Source: an uncultured Actinomycetes bacterium (GTDB taxonomy: Bacteria; Actinomycetota; Actinomycetes; Nanopelagicales; Nanopelagicaceae). From it: DNA of 16,474 nt. The DNA is taken from contig CAIXPV010000046.1 of NCBI GenBank assembly GCA_903921405.1, positions 1-16,474 of the forward strand, read 5' to 3'. Positions 1 through 6,951 of the stretch are shown piece by piece; position 1 is the stretch's first letter, and every line of letters starts with the position of its first letter. The notes below the pieces were generated by a model. That model did not search any database. It was not told where the DNA came from and worked only from the letters and a program-made list of their open reading frames with translations. A program made the translations under genes and the position numbers.

Positions 1-606
1 CAAGCTGTTCTTCCGATTCGTGGAAAAATTCTTAACGTTGAGAAAGCACGCATCGATCGCGTGCTGCAGAATAATGAAGTACAAGCACTTATTACTGCAC
101 TCGGTACTGGTGTGCATGATGATTTCGATATTGCAAAGCTGCGCTACCACAAGATTATTTTAATGGCCGATGCTGATGTCGATGGACAACATATCCGCAC
201 ACTTTTGCTAACACTTCTCTTTCGCTTCATGCGACCACTTATTGAAAATGGTTTTGTGTACTTTGCTCAGCCGCCACTGTATAAGTTGAAATGGGGCGGC
301 AAAGACCCAGTTGAATATGCTTTTAGTGACCGTGAGCGAGATGGCATGATTCAGATCGGTTTAGATAACGGCAAGCGTTTGCCGAAAGACGATGGAATTC
401 AACGCTTCAAGGGCTTAGGTGAAATGCCAGCTAAAGAGCTGTGGGATACAACCATGGATCCAGAACACCGAGTTTTGATTCGCGTGACTCTGGATGATGC
501 CGCTGCGGCCGATGATCTGTTCTCAGTTCTCATGGGAGAAGATGTAGAAAAACGCCGCGCATTTATTCAGCGCAACGCCAAAGACGTTAGGTTCTTGGAT
601 ATCTAA
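1..606 (+). CDS. gyrB: DNA gyrase subunit B, C-terminal part (5' end outside window)
   Basis: This is the last 201 codons of GyrB, open in frame from base 1. GyrB is the ATPase subunit of type II topoisomerase, which introduces negative supercoils together with GyrA. The visible part is the C-terminal TOPRIM and tail region. It begins with LPIRGKILNVEKAR. Then comes the TOPRIM acidic motif ADADVDG, with Asp codons at 169, 175 and 181 (Mg2+ ligands). Next are RTLLLTLLFRFMRPLI and the conserved tail QRFKGLGEMPAKELWDTTM, and the protein ends in the usual RNAKDVRFLDI-type terminus. No intact start is visible because the gene enters from the left. Its TAA shares one base with the gyrA ATG (TAATG), so the two subunits are probably translationally coupled. 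Identification is essentially certain. Confidence 0.98.
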   Translation, partial: QAVLPIRGKILNVEKARIDRVLQNNEVQALITALGTGVHDDFDIAKLRYHKIILMADADVDGQHIRTLLLTLLFRFMRPLIENGFVYFAQPPLYKLKWGGKDPVEYAFSDRERDGMIQIGLDNGKRLPKDDGIQRFKGLGEMPAKELWDTTMDPEHRVLIRVTLDDAAAADDLFSVLMGEDVEKRRAFIQRNAKDVRFLDI

Positions 607-3101
607 TGAATGAATTGAACCCAAAGAATTTAGAGTCATTCGACAAGATCGAAACCGTTGATCTTCAAGTTGAGATGGCGCGGTCATATCTTGATTATGC
701 GATGTCAGTAATTGTTGGTCGCGCTCTGCCAGATGTTCGTGATGGATTAAAACCAGTTCACCGTCGCGTTTTGTATGCGATGTATGACGCGGGGTATCGC
801 CCAGATAAGGGTTATTACAAATCTTCTCGCATCGTCGGTGATGTAATGGGTAACTATCACCCTCATGGAGACACCGCGATTTATGACTCTGTTGTTCGCC
901 TTGCTCAACATTGGTCACTTCGATATTTATTAATCGATGGAAACGGCAATTTTGGCTCTCCTGGCAATGATCCAGCGGCCGCCATGCGTTATACCGAGGC
1001 ACGTCTGTCGCCATTAGCTATGGAGATGATGCGCGATATTGACGAAGATACCGTCAACTTTATTCCTAACTACGACGGTCGCTCACAAGAGCCAACAGTT
1101 TTACCAAGTCGCTTTCCTAACTTGCTGGTCAATGGCAGCGCTGGAATTGCCGTTGGAATGGCTACTAATATTCCGCCGCATAACCTGCGCGAAATCGGTG
1201 AAGCTGTTGTCTACACACTTGAACACCCGGATTTAAAACAGGACGAGCTACTAAACGAGCTGTTGAAGATTGTTAAAGGTCCAGATTTCCCAACTAAAGC
1301 TTTGATAGTTGGACGAGGCGGAATCGAAGATGCATACCGCACCGGACGCGGATCCATCACAATGCGCGCAGTAGTTCAAGTTGAAGAGATCAATAAGCGC
1401 ACATGTTTAGTCGTCAGTGAACTTCCATACCAAGTGAACCCAGATAATTTAGCGTTAAAGATTGCCGAACTTGTCAAAGATGGAAAAATTAAAGGTATTG
1501 CTGATGTTCGCGATGAAGGCAACGAGCGCCTTGGCCAACGTTTAGTTATTGTTTTACAAAGCAGTGCGATTCCAAAAGTAATTTTAAACAACCTATATAA
1601 GCACACACAACTGCAAGATACTTTCGGTGCCAATATGTTGGCACTTGTCGACGGAGTCCCACGCACACTGCGTTTAGATGAATTCATTCGTTATTACATC
1701 GAACATCAGGTGGAAGTTATTGTTCGACGTACTAAGTTCCGTTTAACCGAAAAAGAGCGCCGCGCACATATCTTGCAAGGATATTTAAAAGCACTTGATG
1801 CCCTAGATGCAGTGATTGCTTTAATTCGCGCATCTACAACCCCTGAAGAAGCCCGCACAGGGTTAATGAAACTTTTGGGCGTAGATGAGATTCAAGCCAA
1901 TGCAATTCTAGATATGCAGTTGCGCCGTATTGCAGCCCTTGAGCGTCAAAAGATTAACGACGAATACGATGCTTTAATGGCCGATATTGTTGAACTTAAC
2001 GCCATCTTGATTAGCCCAGAAAAGCAGCGAGAAATAGTTAAGACTGAGCTAGTCGACTTAGTTACTAAATATGGCGACGAGCGCCGCACACAGATTATTG
2101 CCAGCGAAGGCGACTTCAGTGCCGAGGATTTGATTCCGGATCAAGATGTTGTCGTAACAATTACACGAGGCGGATATTCAAAGCGAACCATGGCCGATCT
2201 TTACAGATCACAGCGTCGTGGTGGTCGCGGAGTAAAGGGTGCAGCGCTCAAAGAAGATGATGTAGTTGATCACTTCTTTGTGGCATCAACACATGATTGG
2301 TTGCTGTTCTTTACAAATCAAGGTCGCGTTTATCGATCTAAGGTTCATGAACTTCCAGATGCAGGTCGCGATGCTCGTGGACAACACGTTGCAAACTTGA
2401 TGGCATTTAAACCAGATGAAAAAATCGCCGAAGTCTTATCGTTGAAGGATTACACAATTTCACCATTCTTAGTTCTTGCAACTAAAGGTGGGCTTGTAAA
2501 GAAGACTCCTTTAATTGAATTTGATTCACCACGAACCGGCGGATTAATTGCGATCTCACTAAAACCAGGTGATGAGGTTGTAAGTGCTTCACTCATAAAT
2601 ACCGAGGATGAACTTCTTTTGGTTTCATCTAAAGGAATGTCGCTTCGATTTACAGCAGATGACGAATCCCTGCGACCAATGGGGCGCTCAACAAGTGGTG
2701 TTATAGGAATGAAGTTCCGTACAGGTGATTCGCTATTAACTATGGCGCGTATTGATGCAGAGGTAGCTGCGCACTCATTTGTATTTACGGCAACTGATGG
2801 TGGTTTTGGTAAAAAGACACCAATCGATGAGTATCGCCTGCAGGGCCGTGGAGGCATTGGAATTAAGGCTGCCAAGATCGATGAGAATTCACGAGGAACA
2901 CTTGTGAGCGCCCTTGTATTGCGTGATGAAGATGAGGTTTTGGCCATTACATCGGCTGGAACTGTGATGAGAACCCCAGCTGCGCAGGTTCGACAGACTG
3001 GACGGGACTCCATGGGTGTTCGCCTGGTTAACCTCGATGAAGGTGTCGCCTTGGTATCAGTGACAAAAAACAGCGAAGATGAGATTTCCCCGAAAAGTTA
3101 G
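606..3101 (+). CDS. gyrA: DNA gyrase subunit A
   Basis: Full-length GyrA (831 aa), the DNA-cleaving subunit of gyrase. The quinolone-resistance region GDVMGNYHPHGDTAIYD lies at about residues 78-94, with Thr90 and Asp94. The numbering coincides with M. tuberculosis, where residue 90 is Ala. The catalytic tyrosine is Tyr129 in AAMRYTEARL. The GyrA box QRRGGRG begins at residue 536 and opens the C-terminal beta-pinwheel that wraps DNA; it distinguishes GyrA from ParC. A weaker box-like repeat (QGRGGIG) lies further downstream. The ATG at 606 is fixed by the TAATG overlap with gyrB and by the conserved MARSYLDYAMSVIVGRALPD region starting near residue 24. The 102 bp downstream gap leads into two tRNA genes. 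Confidence 0.99.
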   Translation: MNELNPKNLESFDKIETVDLQVEMARSYLDYAMSVIVGRALPDVRDGLKPVHRRVLYAMYDAGYRPDKGYYKSSRIVGDVMGNYHPHGDTAIYDSVVRLAQHWSLRYLLIDGNGNFGSPGNDPAAAMRYTEARLSPLAMEMMRDIDEDTVNFIPNYDGRSQEPTVLPSRFPNLLVNGSAGIAVGMATNIPPHNLREIGEAVVYTLEHPDLKQDELLNELLKIVKGPDFPTKALIVGRGGIEDAYRTGRGSITMRAVVQVEEINKRTCLVVSELPYQVNPDNLALKIAELVKDGKIKGIADVRDEGNERLGQRLVIVLQSSAIPKVILNNLYKHTQLQDTFGANMLALVDGVPRTLRLDEFIRYYIEHQVEVIVRRTKFRLTEKERRAHILQGYLKALDALDAVIALIRASTTPEEARTGLMKLLGVDEIQANAILDMQLRRIAALERQKINDEYDALMADIVELNAILISPEKQREIVKTELVDLVTKYGDERRTQIIASEGDFSAEDLIPDQDVVVTITRGGYSKRTMADLYRSQRRGGRGVKGAALKEDDVVDHFFVASTHDWLLFFTNQGRVYRSKVHELPDAGRDARGQHVANLMAFKPDEKIAEVLSLKDYTISPFLVLATKGGLVKKTPLIEFDSPRTGGLIAISLKPGDEVVSASLINTEDELLLVSSKGMSLRFTADDESLRPMGRSTSGVIGMKFRTGDSLLTMARIDAEVAAHSFVFTATDGGFGKKTPIDEYRLQGRGGIGIKAAKIDENSRGTLVSALVLRDEDEVLAITSAGTVMRTPAAQVRQTGRDSMGVRLVNLDEGVALVSVTKNSEDEISPKS

Positions 3102-3159
3102 TATGGTTCGCACCTGCAGTTGTAGGGCATTGATTCTCATTTTGGGAGTTAGCGAAGTT

Positions 3160-3172
3160 CAAGGTAACCTTG
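3160..3172. repeat. Perfect 13-bp dyad between gyrA and tRNA-Ile
   Basis: CAAGGT-A-ACCTTG is a perfect inverted repeat with 6-bp arms around one base, about 32 bp upstream of tRNA-Ile. As RNA it could form a 5-bp stem with a TAA loop, but no T-run follows, so it is not a convincing intrinsic terminator. It could be an operator or chance. No known regulator site is recognised. Confidence 0.3.
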
Positions 3173-3203
3173 CGCTTCTGCATTAAAGAGTGATCTTTTA
3201 TGC

Positions 3204-3278
3204 GGGCCTATAGCTCAGCCTGGTTAGAGCGCTTCCCTGATAAGGAAGAGGTCGATGGTTCGAGTCCATCTAGGCCCA
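3204..3278 (+). tRNA. ileT: tRNA-Ile (anticodon GAT)
   Basis: The 75-nt cloverleaf is complete. The acceptor stem GGGCCTA pairs with TAGGCCC, the D-arm is GCTC/GAGC with a 10-nt loop, the anticodon stem is CTTCC/GGAAG around loop CTGATAA (anticodon GAT), and the T-arm is GATGG/CCATC with loop TTCGAGT. The discriminator base is A. The next three bases are CCC, so the 3' CCA is not encoded and must be added by the nucleotidyltransferase. It lies between gyrA and tRNA-Ala, the usual actinobacterial place. Confidence 0.97.
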
Positions 3279-3291
3279 CCCGTTCTAATAC

Positions 3292-3364
3292 GGGGACCTA
3301 GCTCAATTGGTAGAGCACCGCCATTGCAAGGCGGGGGTTAGGGGTTCGATTCCCCTGGTCTCCA
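3292..3364 (+). tRNA. alaT: tRNA-Ala (anticodon TGC)
   Basis: This 73-nt cloverleaf begins 13 bp after tRNA-Ile. The acceptor stem GGGGACC/GGTCTCC contains the G3-U70 wobble pair, the alanine identity element. The anticodon stem CCGCC/GGCGG holds loop ATTGCAA (anticodon TGC), and the T-arm is AGGGG/CCCCT with loop TTCGATT. The discriminator is A and CCA is not encoded. The cyclophilin start codon begins at 3366, a single base beyond the mature tRNA end, so the two are almost certainly co-transcribed. Confidence 0.97.
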
Positions 3365-3365
3365 C

Positions 3366-3878
3366 ATGACAAGTAGCGCAACCCTTCACACTTCCCTCGG
3401 TGACATTGTTATCGAACTTTTCCCAAACCATGCACCAAAGACAGTTGCTAACTTTGTTGAACTTGCAACAGGTGCCAAAGAGTGGACCAACCCAAACACG
3501 GGCTCAACAACAACAGCCAATTTATATGACGGCACAATCTTTCACCGCGTTATCGATGGCTTCATGATTCAAGGTGGAGATCCACTTGGTAAAGGAACTG
3601 GCGGACCTGGTTACCGTTTCGCAGATGAGTTTCACGGAGAGTTAACCTTTGATCGCCCATACATCCTTGCTATGGCCAACTCTGGACCAGGAACAAATGG
3701 TTCACAGTTTTTTATTACAACTGCGCCAACAACATGGTTAAATCGCAAGCACTCAATCTTTGGTGAAGTTAAAGATTCTGCAAGCCAGGCAGTAGTAGAT
3801 GCCATCGGAAAAGCTAAGACTGGGGCGCAAGATAAGCCAGCTACAGACATAACAATCAATAGCGTCACCATTGCTTAA
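3366..3878 (+). CDS. ppiA: Cyclophilin-type peptidyl-prolyl cis-trans isomerase
   Basis: A 170-aa cytoplasmic cyclophilin that catalyses proline cis-trans isomerisation in protein folding. There is no signal peptide. The catalytic signature IFHRVIDGFMIQGGD is at about residues 58-72 (Arg61, Phe66, Gln69). NGSQFFIT follows with Phe116, then WLNRKHSIFGEV with Trp124 and His129. The tryptophan matches the cyclosporin-binding Trp121 of human CypA, which M. tuberculosis PpiA lacks as I recall. From memory, the N-terminus (ATLHTSLGDIVIELF) aligns well with mycobacterial PpiA, supporting the ATG at 3366. That ATG is one base after tRNA-Ala, so there is no room for a Shine-Dalgarno sequence outside the tRNA. 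The last 8 bases overlap the rhomboid gene. Confidence 0.96.
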   Translation: MTSSATLHTSLGDIVIELFPNHAPKTVANFVELATGAKEWTNPNTGSTTTANLYDGTIFHRVIDGFMIQGGDPLGKGTGGPGYRFADEFHGELTFDRPYILAMANSGPGTNGSQFFITTAPTTWLNRKHSIFGEVKDSASQAVVDAIGKAKTGAQDKPATDITINSVTIA

Positions 3879-4404
3879 ACGTTCAGCCACTTACGCTTTA
3901 ATCGCAGTCATCTGCGGTGCATATCTGCTGCAAATGGTTGTTCCATCACTTCAACAAGAACTTTATTTACGTGAGTTTTCATATCTACAATCGACTAATG
4001 AATGGTATCGATTACTAACTGTCGCACTAACACACGGTGGCTTGATGCATTTAGGTTTCAATATGTATGCGTTAATGGTTTTAGGAAATCCAATTGAGGC
4101 AGCTTTCGGAAAGAACAAATTCCTCATAGTCTTTTTAGCATCTTTAATAACTGGCTCACTTGCTTCTGCTTACTTTGCACAAATCCCAAGTGCATCAGTA
4201 GGTGCATCAGGTGCGATCTTTGGATTATTTGGAGCGATAGCAATTGTTGGTAAGCGAATCGGAACCGATGTTCGATCTATCTATGTAATTATTGGAATTA
4301 ACTTTGCGATTGGATTTGTTTTAGGTGGCATCGATTGGCACGCACACCTCGGCGGATTAATTGGTGGGATGCTCGTAGCCCAACTTCTTCTCAATAAGCG
4401 CTAG
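3871..4404 (+). CDS. Rhomboid-family intramembrane serine protease
   Basis: A 177-aa polytopic membrane protein with about six predicted transmembrane segments, the size of a minimal bacterial rhomboid. It has the GlpG-type HxxxN element in THGGLMHLGFN (His60, Asn64). The catalytic serine motif is GASGAIFG (Ser113). The catalytic histidine is in WHAHLGGLIGG (His159), giving a complete Ser-His dyad. It should cleave membrane-protein substrates within the bilayer; the substrate is unknown. The start is a TTG at 3871 inside the last codons of ppiA, giving an 8-bp overlap. The next methionine, Met22, would remove the first helix, so TTG is preferred. A rhomboid next to a cyclophilin near gyrA is common in Actinobacteria. 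Confidence 0.93.
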   Translation: MLKRSATYALIAVICGAYLLQMVVPSLQQELYLREFSYLQSTNEWYRLLTVALTHGGLMHLGFNMYALMVLGNPIEAAFGKNKFLIVFLASLITGSLASAYFAQIPSASVGASGAIFGLFGAIAIVGKRIGTDVRSIYVIIGINFAIGFVLGGIDWHAHLGGLIGGMLVAQLLLNKR

Positions 4405-4408
4405 GAAG

Positions 4409-4440
4409 TTATCCACAGCACTTACCCACAATGTGGAGAG
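4409..4440. promoter_or_regulatory. Cluster of DnaA-box-like sites
   Basis: The short convergent gap between the rhomboid gene and crgA contains a perfect consensus DnaA box TTATCCACA (4409-4417). TTACCCACA (4422-4430) has one mismatch. An inverted weaker site, TGTGGAGAG (4432-4440), has two mismatches. Given gyrB/gyrA on the left, oriC is probably only a few kb away, so this may be an accessory DnaA-binding cluster. Function is inference. Confidence 0.5.
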
Positions 4441-4470
4441 AGTTACAGCCGTGTAATTTAAGGGCGAGAA

Positions 4471-4737
4471 TTAGCGCCAGCGTGTGGCAAGGGTGAAACC
4501 GACACCGATAAAGCCAAAGCCAATGACCATATTCCAGGCACCAATGCCAGGGATTGGGTAGGCGGTCTGGGTGACGTAGAACGCGACGATCCAGAAGAGG
4601 CCGATCAAGAAGCCGGCGACCATCGTTGGAGCCAACCATTTAGGGCTCTCAAGCGGGGCGGTTGGGGCGTGGACTACAACCTCGGCCTCGTGGGCGTGCT
4701 TTTCGATAACTTTCTTACGGAGCTTGGATTTAGGCAT
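4471..4737 (-). CDS. crgA: Cell division protein CrgA
   Basis: An 88-aa protein with the CrgA layout: a basic N-terminus MPKSKLRKK, a hydrophilic cytoplasmic stretch, then two transmembrane helices at about residues 36-57 and 66-84, joined by a short loop (YPIPGIGAW), ending in TRWR. CrgA is an actinobacterial divisome protein that contacts FtsZ and septal peptidoglycan synthases and modulates septation. The reading frame extends 15 codons further upstream. The start at 4737 is chosen because the family begins MPKSK, and the longer form would overlap the divergent pabA gene. A TATCTT box (4749-4744) sits six bases upstream of the ATG, fitting a leaderless transcript. Length is close to the 93 aa of the M. 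tuberculosis protein. Confidence 0.95.
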   Translation of the reverse strand: MPKSKLRKKVIEKHAHEAEVVVHAPTAPLESPKWLAPTMVAGFLIGLFWIVAFYVTQTAYPIPGIGAWNMVIGFGFIGVGFTLATRWR

Positions 4738-4743
4738 ACGCGA

Positions 4744-4749
4744 AAGATA
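4744..4749 (-). promoter_or_regulatory. Candidate -10 element for crgA
   Basis: On the minus strand TATCTT ends six bases before the crgA ATG, the distance expected if transcription starts at the A of the start codon. Only 16 bp separate the crgA ATG from the first possible pabA ATG, so the divergent promoters must overlap coding sequence. No convincing -35 is seen. Confidence 0.3.
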
Positions 4750-4753
4750 CACC

Positions 4754-5404
4754 ATGAGCAAGAATGCTCCTATGGCCACCAAAATCCTCGTCGTTGATAA
4801 CTACGACTCTTTCGTCTTTAACTTGGTGCAGTACTTAGGCCAACTTGGCGCCGAGTGCACTGTGGTGAGAAATGATCACGTTCGCGCCGAAGAGGCCAGC
4901 AACTATGACGGGGTGCTTATTTCTCCCGGACCGGGAACTCCAGAGCGCGCAGGTGTCAGTATTGAAATGATCAAGTACTGCGCTGAGAAAAAAATTCCAG
5001 TTTTCGGTGTGTGCTTAGGTCATCAAGCGATCGGGGTTGCATTCGGTGCAACGGTTTCTAGAGCACCAGAACTACTTCACGGGAAAACATCACTGGTCCA
5101 TCATCACGGTAAAGGGGTCTTAGTAAATCTTCCATCACCGTTTACTGCAACGCGCTATCACTCATTGTGTGTTGAGCCAGAAACCCTTGGTGAAGATTTA
5201 GAGATTACAAGCACAACACAATCAGGAATTGTTATGTCGATGCGCCACAAGAGTTTACCTATTGAAGGTGTGCAGTTTCATCCTGAATCAGTGTTAACCG
5301 AACATGGTCATGCAATGTTAGCTAACTGGCTGGTTGAATGCGGAGATCACAACGCACGCGAAAAAGCAGTTGGCTTATCTCCAGTGGTTGGAACAAGAAA
5401 CTAA
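4754..5404 (+). CDS. pabA: Class I glutamine amidotransferase, anthranilate/aminodeoxychorismate synthase component II
   Basis: A 216-aa GATase1 protein that hydrolyses glutamine and channels ammonia to a chorismate-using partner (TrpE or PabB). It begins with ILVVDNYDSFVFNLVQYLG. LISPGPGTPERAG forms the oxyanion-hole region. The nucleophile is Cys87 in GVCLGHQAIG, and His176 and Glu178 in VQFHPES complete the triad. RAPELLHGKTS and ATRYHSL are typical PabA/TrpG motifs. The choice between folate and tryptophan use cannot be made from sequence; no partner lies nearby, and the near-origin actinobacterial copy is annotated as either pabA or trpG. ATG 4754 or ATG 4772 (MATKILVV) could start the protein. 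The latter fits family length better and has an AAGAAT box six bases upstream. The stop overlaps the convergent pknB stop by 4 bp. Confidence 0.93.
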   Translation: MSKNAPMATKILVVDNYDSFVFNLVQYLGQLGAECTVVRNDHVRAEEASNYDGVLISPGPGTPERAGVSIEMIKYCAEKKIPVFGVCLGHQAIGVAFGATVSRAPELLHGKTSLVHHHGKGVLVNLPSPFTATRYHSLCVEPETLGEDLEITSTTQSGIVMSMRHKSLPIEGVQFHPESVLTEHGHAMLANWLVECGDHNAREKAVGLSPVVGTRN

Positions 5405-6951
5405 GGCGCTTTATTAATTGTAATAGTGACTGAGTTGCCAATCGTTTGAGTAATACCGGCATCAGGTGCTTGACGAATCACAACTCCAACTGGTTGATTC
5501 GCATCATAGGCCTCAACCTCTTTTACTAAAAAGCCAGCTTGAACAAGAATTGTTTTTGCTTGAATTGCATCAATACCAATTAGCGCAGGGACTTCAACTT
5601 CACCGCTAGCGATTTGCAATGTAACTCCACTGCCAGCTGTAATAGTTGAACCAGGTTCGGGAGTAACTTGCAATACAGTGCCAAGAGCTTTGTCAGATGA
5701 AACCGCTTCGGTCTGTGCAACCAACAAACCAACTGCTGCAAGGGCAGCGCGTGCATCTACCAGTGACATTCCAATTAGATCAGGTGGGACTATTGCATCA
5801 CCTGGCCCATCAGAGAGAGTCAGTACAACACCAGATCCTTTTTGCGCTCGTGTTGTAGCTAATGGAATCTGGCTGGCAACGCGATCTTTTGGAATTCTCG
5901 CGTCATGGGCGCGCGTAAATGTGACTACATAGTCAGAGAGCATCGCTTGGGCATCGGCCTGAGTCAGACCAACAACATTTGGGATCTGCGGGAAGGTAGC
6001 AATATTGGCCGATGGGCGAGTGAGTAAAAGAGCTGCAGTTACGGCACCAAGAGCGATGACAGTTGAAAGTGCGGCAATAAGGAGTTTGCGACGAGAGAAT
6101 TTCTTGCGCGCAACTTTGGTAGTTAAAACTTGACCCGCACCGATTTTGAATAAATCATCTAACATCAAACCGGCAGATTGATAACGATCCTCAGGTTTTT
6201 TAGCAAGAGCAACATTTAAAATTACATCAATTCCTGCAGGCAAGTCAGGTTGAAGTGAACTTGGTGCAACCAAGTGCCCTGAAACATGTTGATATGCAAT
6301 TGACACAGGGGTCTCACCGGTAAATGGTGGTTGTCCAGTTAGGACTTCGTACAACAAACAACCAGTAGAGTAAATATCACTGCGAAAATCTGCAGTCTCA
6401 CCCAAGGCTTGCTCGGGAGATAAGTATTGTGCAGTTCCAACAATATTCCACGTACTAGTGAGAGTTGCTCCTAGATCGGCAAGTGCTCGAGCAATTCCAA
6501 AATCCATAACCTTTACATCACCTTGATCGGTGATCATGACGTTTGCGGGTTTAATGTCGCGGTGAACAATTCCGCGTTCATGTGAATACTCAAGTGCGGC
6601 CAGTATTCCTTCTCCGATTTCAAGTGCACGCTTGAGCGGAACACGCTCACCTTTATGAATTAATTCGCGAAGGGTGTGGCCAGAGACAAGCTCCATAACA
6701 ATGTAAGGAGCTGGCTCTTCCCCTGAGTCATACACAGCAACAATGCCAGGGTGATTTAAACCAGCAGCAGCCAGAGCCTCTTTTCTAAAGCGCGCCACAA
6801 ACGAAGGATCACGAGCTAAATCACTGCGTAAGACTTTTACCGCTACTTGACGGGCAAGACGTGTGTCTTGAGCGATATAAACATCGGCCATACCGCCAGT
6901 GCCGATCATTTCACCAAGCTTGTAGCGATCACCAAGAAGTTTGTCGGTCAT
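5401..6951 (-). CDS. pknB: PASTA-domain Ser/Thr protein kinase PknB
   Basis: A 516-aa membrane receptor kinase. The N-terminal kinase domain spans about residues 1-270. It has glycine loop GTGGMADVY, ATP lysine Lys39, catalytic HRD at 130-132, DFG at 150-152 and an activation loop TLTSTWNIVGTAQYLSPE with Thr163/165/167 as likely autophosphorylation sites. A basic juxtamembrane stretch (KKFSRRK) precedes one transmembrane helix at about 289-311. Three extracellular PASTA repeats follow, at roughly 317-382, 383-449 and 450-514; these bind muropeptides or lipid II in the family. M. tuberculosis PknB has four PASTA repeats and 626 aa, so this form is shorter. The ATG overlaps the pstP stop (ATGA), pairing kinase with phosphatase. 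It phosphorylates division and cell-wall proteins in relatives. Confidence 0.97.
   Translation of the reverse strand: MTDKLLGDRYKLGEMIGTGGMADVYIAQDTRLARQVAVKVLRSDLARDPSFVARFRKEALAAAGLNHPGIVAVYDSGEEPAPYIVMELVSGHTLRELIHKGERVPLKRALEIGEGILAALEYSHERGIVHRDIKPANVMITDQGDVKVMDFGIARALADLGATLTSTWNIVGTAQYLSPEQALGETADFRSDIYSTGCLLYEVLTGQPPFTGETPVSIAYQHVSGHLVAPSSLQPDLPAGIDVILNVALAKKPEDRYQSAGLMLDDLFKIGAGQVLTTKVARKKFSRRKLLIAALSTVIALGAVTAALLLTRPSANIATFPQIPNVVGLTQADAQAMLSDYVVTFTRAHDARIPKDRVASQIPLATTRAQKGSGVVLTLSDGPGDAIVPPDLIGMSLVDARAALAAVGLLVAQTEAVSSDKALGTVLQVTPEPGSTITAGSGVTLQIASGEVEVPALIGIDAIQAKTILVQAGFLVKEVEAYDANQPVGVVIRQAPDAGITQTIGNSVTITINKAP

Noticed and set aside
523..1014. 163-codon minus-strand frame across gyrB/gyrA
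   Set aside because: Opposite two certain genes and without family features.
2450..3013. 187-codon minus-strand frame inside gyrA
   Set aside because: Antisense shadow of the GyrA C-terminal domain; composition is Ser/Arg/Pro-rich with no recognisable motif.
4426..4436. CCCACAATGTGG as a bidirectional terminator between the rhomboid gene and crgA
   Set aside because: The stem is at most four pairs with a three-base loop and no T-run; the DnaA-box reading explains it better.
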